Source: Tolypeutes matacus
Lineage: Eukaryota; Chordata; Mammalia; Cingulata; Chlamyphoridae
DNA: 64,000 nt
Direction: 5' to 3'
NCBI GenBank assembly: GCA_026826555.1
Contig: JAKSZT010004976.1
Span: forward strand, 9,565,164 to 9,629,163
Numbering within the stretch: position 1 is the first letter of the stretch; the number at the start of each line of letters is the position of its first letter. Below the pieces are notes generated by a model. The model was not told the origin of the DNA and made no database searches. It was given only the letters and a program-made list of their open reading frames with translations. Positions 34,179-46,385 of the stretch are shown here, in pieces. The position numbers and the translations under genes are program-made.

Positions 34179-34975
34179 GAGGTTAGTGCTTCTGTCTTAA
34201 AGCTGTCTCATGTTCTTTCTCACCCAGATTGAGACAGATCCATTGATCCCAAATGCTCCAAACTACAACCCTTGACAAATGAGAGGGACAATCATCTTCT
34301 CAGTTACCCGGGATGTCTCTCCTCTGGTTCACTATTTCTACAGTCATGTCCCTAAGAACTTCGTCAACTCCACTGTGGTCCTAATTGAATCCCTGAACAG
34401 AAACCGTATATAAGGAAGATCTGGGTTTATTGTAATCAGAACTTGTTTTCAAAATTTCTGTGTCTCCTGCTACCTTGACCTTGAACCTTTAACACCGTCT
34501 TGATCCCAAAGACCCATAAAAAGAAGCCATGAATATTCAGTGCTAGCTATATCTGACAACTGATTTGGACCCTTTATAATCTATCCCCAGCAGCTGCCAT
34601 TCTGTTGAGCTCCAGGTCCTGGCTTCCTTTCCTATTTATGCATCTTTCTCACTTCGATCCTCTAAGCCAGACGGTCCCAAACTCATTCTCCCAAAGGGAC
34701 CATGTAGGTAACACAAATGAGTGAAGCTTATAAGTTGGATATAAACAACAGGGAGTGGTAGAGATTGTGGTGGACCACATAACCCTCACAATGTCTAAAG
34801 AGAGCAGTTTGTTACCATGGAGGTTGACAGATCTTCCAATTATTCAAGAGAAACCAACATTGAATTTTATGCCAATTTTCCCAGTCTTTAAATGCTGACA
34901 ACTCGTTCCAAATTATTGCGAGTCAGTGCTTGAGCCAAATAAAACAAATGAGAAAGTAGAGCAGAGAAATTGGGA
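34179..34975. other. unassigned intergenic sequence
   Basis: Nothing recognised. Confidence 0.4.
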
Positions 34976-34979
34976 GCCC

Positions 34980-35215
34980 AGGCTTTAGAGAATTCCTGGC
35001 TTCCTCCACTTCTTTGCTGTGTGATGTTGGCCAAGTGGCATAACCTCTCTATGCATCAGTTCTCTCATCTGTAAAATGGGAAGAGTAATAACTTCCATCC
35101 CTCAAGGTCATGGTGAAGATAGAATTCATTAATGTGTAATATATGTAAATGGTGTAAAGGCATCTCAGGCACACAGTAAGTATTATACAGGTGTTAGCTA
35201 CTGTGAAAGTCTAAG
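34980..35215 (+). mobile_element. MIR SINE
   Basis: Sense MIR features: 'ttgctgtgtgatgttggcca', 'gttctctcatctgtaaaatg', 'aggcacacagtaagtatta'. Confidence 0.85.
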
Positions 35216-35282
35216 GGCTGGTTTTGATCCTTGGGGCTCTTGACAATGTCTGATACAGGGGCTTTGGCTTTTTGTTTTGTTA

Positions 35283-35390
35283 GTGCCTCTGGCTGCCCTG
35301 GAAAATACCCCACTTTCCTGGTGTCCTGGCCCAGAGTAGAGAGGTTGGACAACTGGTATCAGTCACTCTGCCACTAGATCCTCCTGTATC
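35283..35390 (+). repeat. diverged repeat unit A (pair with 36586-36700)
   Basis: 'gaaaataccccactttcctg', 'gtcctggccc' and 'actggtatcagtcactc' recur in the same order at 36586-36700. Both look like copies of one old repeat that I cannot name. Confidence 0.5.
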
Positions 35391-35771
35391 CTGACTCTGC
35401 TGACCGTTTGCTCACTTTCAGGGCACTGATCCCATTGTCCAGTCACTTCTAAGTTTCTGCCCCTTAGTAGGACTTCCTCATCTCTGTCTCTGTCAGTTCA
35501 TATCTTCCCTTCATTCCCACTCATGCTGCTTTCCTAGACTCTGAACTTGACTTCCTGAATGGGCTTGCCCCAGTCTCATGTCCTTGTACCCTTTGGCTCT
35601 TAGCCTTTCACGCTGATCTGTTACAGCCAGCTCTGTCTATGCCAAGGCTGGAACAAGAGTTAAGTTACTAGGGAGATAGGCTCCCTCTCTGGATTTCTTT
35701 ACTCCAACAGCTTAGGATTTCTGATCACAGGTAAGGAAACTTCAACATAATATCCCCTCTGCCACCCTGCC

Positions 35772-35772
<1 letters not shown>

Positions 35773-35802
<30 letters not shown>
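35773..35802. repeat. (CA)n microsatellite
   Basis: About 14 CA dinucleotides are directly visible. Confidence 0.95.
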
Positions 35803-36585
35803 CATTAGACAAACATCGAGGAAAATGGGATAGCCACAAAAATGAGCTTCTTAAAGGCAAGGAATTCATAGATATAATAAAGGCAAAAATGTGTAGGAGG
35901 AAAAGCTAGGTAAGAAGGGCAGAGAGAAATCTGTAGCTTTAGTATCTAAGGAAGTGATAACTGAACCTGTGTATAGTTTTAAGACTATGAAAGGTAGGAA
36001 GGATCTCTGTGAATGCACTATTATGTCAGCTATTGGACCCCAAAGGTTTCGATCAGCACTGATGAAGATAAAAGCAGTAAGAATGAAGTCTGGAAAGCAG
36101 ATTTGAATCCATGCATAAAAACATTAAAATTTCACTTTGCAGGTTATAAAGCATATCACCCCCATTAAATCAGAGTCATTTATTTTAACCTGTCTGTTCA
36201 TTTAGCCCATTTGCTCTTTGAAGACAAGAACCATGTCATACAATTTCGATCTCCAGGCCAAGCAAGGATAGTGCTTCTGCTTAATCTCTTCCTTCTATTC
36301 TCACAATAAGGCCATGAGGTAGGCAAGGTGGAACTAAGGGTCCCTCGGGCATGGAGTCTGGGTGGTAATAAACATGGTTTCTGGTGCCCCAGAGCATGAC
36401 TTAGTTTTGAACAGTGTTCAAACATAGAGACAAGACAGATTCATCTTTCCTACCCTGGGATAACCTTTAAATTGGCTATTTTCCTTCCATTTTGGTTGAT
36501 TAGAGGATGTCAGGCAAGAGTTGGAAAGCGTGAAGAACAACAAGTTAAATAAAATTAATAGTCTGTTCCGTTCTTTTGTATAGCT

Positions 36586-36700
36586 TCTGACTGCCTTGTA
36601 AAAATACCCCAACTTCTTCATGTCCTGGCCTGGTCCTCTGACCACTCACCTTGAGGAGAGGAGAGACTGAACACTGGTGTAAATCACTTGGTAGCCCCCA
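36586..36700 (+). repeat. diverged repeat unit B (pair with 35283-35390)
   Basis: 'aaaaataccccaacttcttc', 'gtcctggcct' and 'cactggtgtaaatcactt' align in order with the unit at 35283-35390, about 1.3 kb upstream. Confidence 0.5.
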
Positions 36701-37884
36701 ATTGAGATTCTCAATATGTCAGCCTATATAAGTCAACAGTGAGGTCATGAGAAGTGATCACCACCTGGGGCCTTATGGTCCCAGTCTCTCACCTCCTCTC
36801 TTGAACTGCAGGCCTTCATTGCTTTTCATCCATGTTTCTCTTTGCTGGATCTCCACCATGGCTATTAGGAGGGCAGAGGAATGAGAATGGTCTGGAACTC
36901 AGGACTTTCCTTAGCACAGCCACACAAAGTCTGATGTCAGGGAAGTTTGAAAAAATTGTCAAAATGAGGTGGTGGTGGCTGTTTATTTATTTCATCAGCA
37001 GATTTAAATTATGAGTGCTTCTTCCATCCCATGGGAGATTTACATTTGGCTACAGAAAGAGGAAATTAGGCAAGAGACTTTTCAGTTCTATAGCAGGTGA
37101 GCCAATCAAGTATATTAAAGTAGAAAAGTAGGGTTATTTTATGGAGTAGAGTGATTTAATCTTAAATGCATATATAGTGTTTAATTGCACCATTCTTTGG
37201 GCCTTCCATTTGCTTTGTATAATTCATAACTTGTAGTTTTAATATTTAACCATGAAAAATAAAATAGCAGATTTTTGAGCCAAGTAATTCCACTGCCATT
37301 AATTAGCACAAAGCTAACTGCTAATTATTTATGTGGCTAACATAACACAAGCAGAAAGAAGATGAAGGAAAAAAAGGATAAATAGAGAGGACTGGAAAAA
37401 TAAGCCTTGAGTAAAGCAAAGCTATTTCATCAAATTCCCCGGAAATAAATTAACAAGAGCTACCTTGCCTACTCCTAATTTCTCCTGAGATGCCAAACTG
37501 GTTCAGCAACCTGAAGACAAATAACAGTCTGGAAAGGAGGGAAAGAAAGCTCTCTACCTTGATTTTCTTTGACCCATTTGCAAGTGGGAACTAATTTCTG
37601 GGCCCTATGTGAGCATTGGATGAAATATGGATCAGGTTTTCATTAGGGAGTATTTTTCTCCCTTTGTGTTTTGATACCCGTCTTTGGCAACTGAAGCCTA
37701 CTCACCATGTTTTATGGAGTCACTGATTGTTTTTACAAGAATTTTGGGCCCAAGGAAGAAGCCAGACCAAAGTGGTGACGTGATGTCTCCCCTTACCTCT
37801 CTATTTGATGCCCCCATATACACCCTTCCTTGGAGTGAGTGTCCCTATTTTCCCTTGAGTGGGATAGACTGACAGAGGTGGAGG
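36701..37884. other. unassigned intergenic sequence
   Basis: Nothing recognised. Confidence 0.4.
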
Positions 37885-38030
37885 GTCCTGAGAGCACATC
37901 TACTTCAACTCTCACAAACAAACCCAGGACCAGAGAGGTGCTGTGACTCAGGCCACACAGCTTGTAGAGAGCAGAGCAGGGAGTTCCTGCCAGATTTGCT
38001 GATGCCTGGACCAGTGCTCTTTTAAAGAAC
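37885..38030 (-). mobile_element. partial MIR SINE (antisense)
   Basis: Antisense MIR features: 'cagagaggtgctgtgactca', 'ggccacacagcttgtagaga' and 'tggaccagtgctctt'. Confidence 0.7.
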
Positions 38031-38089
38031 CCCTCTCCCTTCCCCTTCTCCCAATTGAAGCATGTCTCTGCTCTACACTGTGATGTCTT

Positions 38090-38955
38090 GGACACTATAC
38101 AATGGATGGGGCAGCTCCTGTGGAAGACAGTTTGGCAATTCCTCAGAAAGCTAATTATAGAACTACCATATGACCCAGCAATCCCTCTACTAAATATATG
38201 CTCAAAAGAATTGAAAGTAGGGACTCAAGTGGATGTTTGTACACTGATGTTCATAGTAGTATTATCCACAATTGCCAAAACATGTGAGCAACCCAAGTGT
38301 CAATCAAATGATGAATGGATTAACAAAATATGGTATATAATACAATAGAATATTATTCAGCAGTAAAAAGGAATGCAGTCCTGACACATGAGACAACATG
38401 AATGAACCTTGAAGACATCATGTTGAGTGAAATAAACCAGACGCAAAAGGACAAATATTGTATGATCTCACTGATTTGAAATAATAAGAATAAGCAAACT
38501 CATAGAGTCAGAATCTAGAATATAGGTTACCAGGGGATGGGGTGGGGCAGAGAATGGGAATTTAAGGCTTGAAATGTACATGATTCCTATTTGGAATGAT
38601 GGAAATGTTTTGGTAATGGATGGTGGTGATGGTAGCACAACATTGTGAATGCAATTAATAGCAGTAAAATATATATCTGAATAGGATTAAAAGGGGAAAT
38701 GTTAGATAGCATATATGGTAACAGAATAAAAATTCTTTAAAACTATGCATGGAACTACACTATACAGTGAACCCTAAGTTAAGCCCTGGGTTTTAATTAA
38801 TAGAACAATTATAAAAATTTGTTATCATCAATTGTAACAAATGTTCCACACCAATCTAAGGTGCTGGTAGTAGGGTGGTATAAGGGAATCCTGTATTTTA
38901 TGCATGATTGTTCTGTAAACACACAACTTTTATAATAAAGAAAAGAAAAAAAAGG
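38090..38955 (+). mobile_element. 5'-truncated L1 3' end
   Basis: It starts within ORF2: 38055-38348 still reads with L1 ORF2p-like 'ELPYDPAIPLLNICSKELK'. It runs through the 3' UTR to 'cacaacttttataataaag' and an A-rich tail. No clear target duplication was found. Confidence 0.85.
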
Positions 38956-38964
38956 TAAAGGGCA

Positions 38965-40130
38965 GCCAAAAAGACTATCTGCAACTCATGTAACAAAGAA
39001 AGAATCACTATCCAGAATATGTAAATATTTCTACAAATCAGTAAGTCAAACCACTCAATAGAAAATGGGCAAAACAAATGAAAGGAAAAGTCATAGACAA
39101 GAGAACAATGAAGGACAATAAATATATGAAAAGAAAATTATACTAATAATCAGGAAGGTGAAAATTCAAACAACATGACATTTCGTAACCATTAATTGGC
39201 TAAAATTGGGAAGCGGCTATGGCTCAATCAGTAGGGCTCCCGTTTACCCATATGGGAGGCCCTGGGTTCGGTTCCCGGGGCCTCCTGGTGAAGGCAGGCC
39301 CGCCCGCGCGGCGTGGTTAGCTGACCCAGCAAGCACAAGCAGCAAGGGGGGGATAAATGAATGAATAAATAAAATCTTTAAAAAGAATAAAAATAAAAAA
39401 AATAATTGGCTAAAATTAGAAGTGTGATAATACAAAGTTTTTGATGTTTCAAAGCAACAGGAGCTCATTCACTGCTGTTAGAAATGTAAATTGACAAAAT
39501 CATTTGAGAAAAACATTGGCAGTATTTAGTAAAGCTGAAGATACATATACCCACTGACCAAGGAATTCTATTCCTAGGCATATGTCTGGAGAAACAAAAA
39601 GGTGTATACAAAAATGTTCGTAAGGGAATGTTGTAATAGCAAACACTTGGAAATTGCATTATTCAACCATGGGTAAATTGAACATGGCATATTTATACAA
39701 TGGAATATAATCCAGGAATGAAAAAGCATAAATCAATGCCACACATAACAATATGGATAAATCTTACAAATTAATACTGAGGAAAAGTCAAGATGCAGAA
39801 TACAAAACAGTACTAGTTTATTTATATAAATGTTTAAAACATGAAAATAGGGTCTGTTAATCTTTAGCTTTACTGGATAGCACCAAATGTTTCTTAGTGT
39901 TTCATGCATACATTTAATTCTTATATACATATTTGGGAACTATAAATACAATATGAAAGTGTGGGCACCTAAGGGTGAAGAAGGGAAAGTGGTATTGGGA
40001 GTGGAGGGGTCACAATTGTGTTGGTACGAGTTGTTTTATAAGCTGAGTAATAGGCAAAGGAGAGTTAAATTTTTCTTCATATCTTTGGGTTTCATTTAAA
40101 GATTTTATAGTAATTATGTAGAAACATTAC
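38965..40130 (+). mobile_element. older L1 remnant split by a DAS SINE
   Basis: The parts on each side of the SINE (38965-39207 and 39403-40130) keep L1 phrases in order: 'actatctgcaactcatgtaa', 'gaattctattcctaggcata', 'atacaatggaatataatcca', 'caatgccacacataacaat'. It is strongly decayed, and the end is uncertain. Confidence 0.7.
39193..39417 (+). mobile_element. DAS SINE nested in an older L1, 15-bp TSD
   Basis: Body 39208-39402, with full tRNA-like head, GC-rich middle and an A-rich tail with extra 'aaaaataaaaaa'. Perfect flanking repeats TAATTGGCTAAAATT lie at 39193-39207 and 39403-39417. Confidence 0.95.
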
Positions 40131-43100
40131 AATTGTGTAGTTGATTTATATTTCTAGTGGATACCACTGTTTGGTTAACTGACATCCATCATTTCCTAGC
40201 AGAATCCTAAAGTTGCTCAGAAACCCAACCCCCTTGTCCAGATGTGTATGTTCTTTGTGTGCATCTCCCCACCACTGCCACAGCTCCAGAAGTTCTGGAG
40301 ATAATCCGTTCTCCTTGCCAAGATGTGTTCATGGCATGCGACCCAGTTCTGGTCAGCGAGGGGAAATCTGAGGGCAGGCATCTGTCAAACAGTTCCTTGC
40401 TTCTCTGAAAGAAGCCCATGTTTCTTTCTTTGGACATTGAGGTGTCTGGATGTCACCTCAGGTGACACCAGCTTGACGCTGAGGCTGACAATAAGGAGAG
40501 CAGGGTAAGCAGAGGAAAAGATCCTGGGACCTCCTGACATAATAGAGCCACTTCATCAAGCAACTTGCTGGGCACATGAATCTCATATTATGTGAAAGGA
40601 TCAAGTTGCTGCTCATTGTTTAGGGTAGTTTGAGTCCAGATTTCTGTTCCTTCCTGCAGAAGCTTGGAAATGGATGCGTTTCACTGGAGCTTGAGCTCTG
40701 TGAGCAAGCTTCACTACAGAGGTCAGTTTTTAGAAAACCGTTGGTGTGATACAAAATGCAGGGGAGGAAAAAGTAAGGACTTGCAGCAGGAAAACTAGAA
40801 GAACCAAAGGCATATGGGTTAGAATTGGCTGTGAAGGAGAAAATACAATGTAACAGTGACTTAAACAAAATAGAAATTTGTTTCTATTCCATAAACAAAG
40901 TCTGGAAGAAAGCAGTCTGAGGCTAGCAGCTTCCTGAAGTTGTCAAAGGCCCCATCTTCTATTTGCTGCTCTGCCATCATCATTAAGCAGAGTTTACCTC
41001 CTGTTCTAAGGTGGCTGGTAGAGCTCCAGCCATCACAATCATGGAGAAAGAGCAAAGAAGCACTTGCCTTTGCCTTTAAAGACCCTTCTCAGAAGTCACA
41101 GGGAATTCTACTTACATTGGTCCATTTATCAGAACGTAGTCATACCCCACTATAAAGAAGACCAGAACATGTTGTTATTCTTGGTGGCCATGAATCCAAC
41201 TAAAAAGTTGGGCTTCAATTTCTGAGTAAGAAAGGAAGAAAGAATATTCTTTCTGCTTCAAAAGCCCTGCCTGTATGAGTGAGTACATAAATACACTCAC
41301 ATGTGTATACACACTCACACATCTTAAAAAGAGTAATGCAGTTTTCTTGGGAAACTAGTTTAACATGGTGACTGTTTTCTGGTGCTTACCTCTGAAAAGA
41401 TAAGCTACCACATGTCAATAAAGTGCCAGAATCTGGGAGAATCCCCACGGACTGTAAGGCAGATGCAGCTGGACTGAGAGAGTTCACTCATCTGCCCATG
41501 ACACTCCACAGAGTGGCCTCACGGAACAGAGTCTGCCTGCAAAGTGGGAAGATGGCCCCTTGAACAGTCTCCATGGACTTGCCCCTGAATACAAGATGTG
41601 TGTCTACACCAGCAGGACACAAGCTGCAAGCCTTCTGGGTGGGAGTGGCCTCCAAGGAGGAAGGACTGTTGCCCCCCACACACACACACACACTCATCCT
41701 TTTGATATCTCAGAGAAATTTCTCCACTCCCAGGAGACAGCCAGCCTGCGGGTGCAGGGGACAGACCCACAGCACATACAGGATATTCTGGGGGATGAGG
41801 AACCTGCAGAAAAAACACTGCAGAGGGTACCCTGGTCATCGAGATCATTCAAATCACAGTCTTTGCTCTTGAGAGTATTTTTCTATGGCTGTTATTTCTA
41901 CCAAGTGCAATTTTCCCAGGGCTGTATTTTTCACATCAATATTTTCTTGAGAAGATTTAATTCTTTGGTCAATTTTTACTCAATAAGTCATTGCTCGTTT
42001 TATTTTCTGTTAGCTGTTTCCATCAAGTCTAATTTTTTTTCAATCATTGCAATTTTCAGCACTTCCTACATGATTCTTTTTTAGTGTTTCTTCTTCAACA
42101 AATTGTATCAAGAGAAGTTGCCACCAATGTCGACTATATGTAGATAATTTCTCCCAGCAATATCCATTGTGAATTGGATGGTTTGAATTTATTCCTTAGC
42201 TAAAGCATTTTTTAAAATGTGATCAATTTCTTAGGATATTACAGAAAGTCTCTATTTTATTGCCCAGGATTTCTCTGCCCAAGAATTCTCTATTTTATTG
42301 CCAGACCAATTATTTCATATATTTCTGATCATTTTGCATATAGCTCACTGTGCACTATGTTTAGCAGAACAAATAACAGAAATCAGAACTGTGGGATGAA
42401 AACCAAAATGGCTGACTGAAAACATCCATCTCAGCTTAAATAGGTTCTAACAGGAAAGCTATTAACTTCTGTTGACTGAGAGAAGGGGCATTCTCTTCAT
42501 ATTGTAGGGAGTTTCCCTCATCATATTTCCTAAAGTGAAAAAGTCATTTTTTATTCATGTCCTTGGAAGATTAAAGCTCATTCCAGTTATGGTTTTTCCA
42601 ATAAAATGGAGTTCAGACTATTGAGTCCATCGACAGCTTCTAAGAACTGAACCAGAGAAAATGTGCCTGGGCACCAGGTGTCAGAGTCTGCAATCTGCAG
42701 GTCAGTGTGGATGCTGGGCAGGACACTCCAGCTGAGCATGTGGACAGACAGGACTAGCTGCTTGACAGGGTCTCACACTGGGCTCCTAAAGCAGGTCCTA
42801 ACCAGGAGAAACCAGTAAGGGAGTGGGGAAGCAAGACAGAGCAGGGGAAGAAGCCAGGCAAGGTTGCAGTTTCAGGCCAGATCCCAGCTTAAGCTTGCAG
42901 GGGAGCTCTAGAGCACAAATTACATCTCAGCGCCTAAATTACATCTTCCTGGTTGGAAGCAAAAGGGCTGGGCTTTCATGCTGCTATACTTGGCAGTCTT
43001 TGCTAAGGGCTACCACAAAGCATCTTAAAGTCACTTCCAGCTCTCCGTGAATGTGGACAAAGTGGCTCTAATAGCCCAACAAAGAGAGTTATGGGCCATT

Positions 43101-43962
43101 AAAAGCAAAAAACGATCAGAAGCAAAGGGAGGACAAAGAAATGGTCAAAGTGATTCAAGGACTTGTGGGCACAGCACCTCCAGAGTCTGATAGAGAATTT
43201 GTGTAGAAGCCTATGTGGGCCCAACCAAGTCAATAACCATTGCCTCTAGCCTATGAGCACTTGTGCAGTTTTCCTCCTCCTTCTTTCACTTTCAATAATT
43301 GCCATCCCTTTCCAATGCAAATGAATTCAATATAGACAAAGGTAATTCTTCTTCAAGTTGAAGAAGCAAATGCTTTTCATGTGGATATGACAGTGCCTTT
43401 GCCATAATCCACCTCCGTATCTTATTTCTACCTTATGCTATCTTTCGGTTGTGCAGAGATGGGGAAGGAGCTTTAAGCAGTTCATAGCTCTAGACAGAGA
43501 TGTGAAATTAGCTGCCTGAGCACCACTGGACTCCATCACTTGCCCTGAATCCAAGTGGATTTCTACAGAAATGAGTACATTTCACTTTCCTCTAGGGGAA
43601 ATGCCATCTGTTAGTTCTCTGGAAGGTAGCACTGATATATGATTCATTACCTTCTGTATATTCTAATATGATCTGTGAGTTAAAAATCATTTTTTTTCAG
43701 ACCTTTGTGGATCTTATGACTCATTTTGGAATTCTTTTTCCTTATTTCCATTTTATGATTTGGCTTCAGAATCAAAATTAGAAACTGAAGTGAATATTTT
43801 ATGGCCCACACTGTCTCTTGGTTTCTTACGCATAATATCAAGTATTTGCAATTAAATGAAGGAGAATGAAGGATTTCAAAAAGTAATACTATTCAAAACT
43901 AAAGAAGTTTGGAAAGGGTGGATTTCTAGCACATAGTCTTTATTAATATATAACCCGTTTGC
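40131..43962. other. unassigned intergenic sequence
   Basis: About 3.8 kb in which I recognise only a (CA)n at 41674-41694. The 174-codon open stretch at 41560-42084 and those overlapping it cross the microsatellite and contain no recognisable domain. They are probably chance. Confidence 0.4.
41674..41694. repeat. (CA)n microsatellite
   Basis: About ten CA dinucleotides are directly visible. Confidence 0.9.
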
Positions 43963-44178
43963 CCTTAAAACAGGGGTTCTTAACCTTTTTTGTACCATGG
44001 ACCCCTTTGTCAGTCAAGAAAAAAACATGGACCCCTTTCTAAGTCCACACTACACTGTGTATTATTTAGTAAATATATCACACCAGCCCGCACCAACACA
44101 TCCCCACGAGAATAATGTTTTTTTTTTTTATTTGAATTCAAGCTCATGGATCCCTTGTTAAGAAACCCTGCCTTAAAA
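43963..44178 (+). mobile_element. short hAT-like miniature transposon with perfect 8-bp TSD
   Basis: The 200-bp body 43971-44170 starts CAGGGGTTCTTAACC and ends GTTAAGAAACCCTG. Identical 8-bp repeats CCTTAAAA lie at 43963-43970 and 44171-44178, the duplication length of hAT transposases. It is the same family as 26580-26770 in the opposite orientation. A run of T sits at about 44118-44130. No coding capacity. Confidence 0.93.
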
Positions 44179-45485
44179 CCAAGAATACCATTGACTTCAC
44201 TGGCTCTCACCCCATCTAATATTGCAGACTCTCTAAACCCCATAACTATTTCTGGGTACCTAAAATGGTGCCCATGATTGCTTGCAGAATATATGCTGCT
44301 TCCATTTTCTTCCTTTTGCACCCCAGCCCTCCTCAGTGACAGCCTCAAAAGCTTCAAATGTTAGTGAAGCTCCAAGAAGGTTTGTCTCTCACCTGGAACC
44401 AGCAGTGGAGCTGCCCCTTTCAAGTACCAGTCCTGTTGTACACTGCTGCTTCCTGGCTAGAGATCATCCCCGAAATTGAACCCAGGATGCAGTGAGTTGG
44501 TACAGGAAGTACTGGAGCCCTCAAAGCTCTGTAGCTAGATATTCTCCACATTTTGTATTACATGCTGTTACTTGAGTCCGTAAATACTGGGGTGTCAGTA
44601 TTTATTTTAGTGTTTGTTTATAAAGCATCTTCTCCCTAGGATTCAAATGTGGAGGAATTTGGATAAAGAGCAGAAAGAATGAAAAACATTTTCAGGGAAT
44701 TTTTGTAAAGAGATGGGCAATATGACTTCATTCTTTGCTTTTCCAGTAAAATGTTCACCAACTCCCAATACTTTGGGGGTTGCTTTAGAACTTTGATGGA
44801 GGAAAGGAAAGGAAAGAAAAAGAAGGAATGCTTTGCAGGGCAGGATACCCAACTACGTATGTGCTACACAAGTAAGTAAATTGCATGGAAGGAAAAAAAT
44901 TCCTTCTGAATATATTATTAAAATTGTTTGGGGGAAAATCAGCTATTGCAATTCAGACTCAAATGTCAACTGCTATGAAAACTATACATGCATCCCTTTG
45001 TATAAAAATATATTAAAAGTGTCTCTGCCAGTCAGCTTCTTTCCACCCACTGTATGTTTCTCCAGCTCCCACACTGGCTTGAAGAATGTCAAAGAAAATT
45101 TATTTTAGGTTGTCTGTCAGAGAAATAAAATATTTTTGTTGCTGCTGACCGTGTTGTAATGGACTCTAGCTATGAAGGGTGACCAAGGGCAGAAACTTTA
45201 GTGAAGGGTTATAAGATGGAGCCTTAACTATTTGTTTCCATATTTGACTAATGACAAAGAAAGGGTCTGTCTCCTAGCAGAATAGGGAAAGAGATGAAGT
45301 TGAGAGAAGAAACATATCAAAAAACCTTAGAATTCTTGAGTCAGGAGGACAGAAAATCTTGGTAAAGAGAAGGCACAGAGGTAGTGTCATAAAATCTGAG
45401 AATATCATCAACCCTGAGAAAATTAGGTAGCAAATTGGATCACTCAGAACCTCAGCAGAAGTGGCTGGTAGAGCTGGCCATGTTA
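44179..45485. other. unassigned intergenic sequence
   Basis: About 1.3 kb without recognised features. Confidence 0.4.
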
Positions 45486-45487
45486 GA

Positions 45488-45975
45488 AGTATCAGTTATC
45501 TATTGCCACAGTAGTGCTGCCTAACACACCTCTGCAAAACTCAGTGGCATAAAACAATAAGCATTAAATAGCCCATGAGATTCTGGTTCAGTGATCTGTG
45601 CTGGGCTCAGCTGGATGTGTCTTCTGCTCTCAGCTGGGCTTACTCTCACGTGCAGGAATTGGCTCGCTGCTGGCCTGTCTGGGCTGGCCTCCCTTGGGGT
45701 TTGGGGGGTGAATCAGCTCTGATTCATGTGTCTTTCATTCTCCAGCAAGCTAACTCAGTGTTCAAGGCAATGAAAGGCATGTAAGCTCCAATGCACAAGC
45801 CCCTTCAAAGCCTCTCCTTCCACCATGTCTGCTAACATCCCATTGGCCAAAGCAAGCTGTATGGTTGAACCCAGAGTAAAGGGGTGAGACAGGTCACCCA
45901 TGGTGGAAAAATATCACACTGCAAAGTCACATGGCACAAGAATGGATGCAAGGAGGGGAGAATTAGGTCAGCTTT
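45488..45975 (+). mobile_element. old interspersed repeat, probable LTR-type
   Basis: It begins 'tatcagttatctattgccac' and contains 'aactcagtggcataaaacaa', 'gctgggctcagctggatg' and 'cccattggccaaagcaag', all familiar from one abundant placental repeat. I cannot assign the family with confidence. Confidence 0.55.
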
Positions 45976-46179
45976 GCAATCTAGTCATTCTAGCTTTATG
46001 TTGATTTGTCATTTCTGTGTTACCAGACCTCATAAGCAAAACAGTGGTATGACTAAGACCAGCAACTGTTCTTACTTGGAATATAGCTAAGTGGCCAAGA
46101 AACCTATTGAATAAAAGATCTTTTTAGCCAGCGGTGTATAGGAGAAAACAACAACAATTCTAAGCACTGACATCCCCCA

Positions 46180-46385
46180 ATCTGTTTTCTTGAGGTACCT
46201 TTAAATAGAGTATTTCACATTTGTTATTTAACATTTGGATAATGCTTTCACATGTGCCATGTGGCTCCCAACAATATTTAGGAATTATCCTCACAACAGC
46301 CTGGGGGGTTGTGGTGATGTGATTACTTCAGTTTATTGTGGAGTGGCTGAGATGGCAGATGTGTCCCACAACACCAGACTAAGTG
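46180..46385 (-). mobile_element. partial MIR SINE (antisense)
   Basis: Antisense MIR features: 'gataatgctttcacatgtg', 'attatcctcacaacagcctg'. The 3' half is diverged. Confidence 0.5.

Larger units (their letters stand above)
35216..36585. other. unassigned sequence with a CA microsatellite
   Basis: Apart from the (CA)n at 35773-35802 and the diverged pair described separately, nothing was recognised. Confidence 0.4.

Noticed and set aside
41560..42084. 174-codon plus-strand frame
   Set aside because: It reads through a CA microsatellite (HTHTHTHT) and then AT-rich DNA, so it is chance openness.
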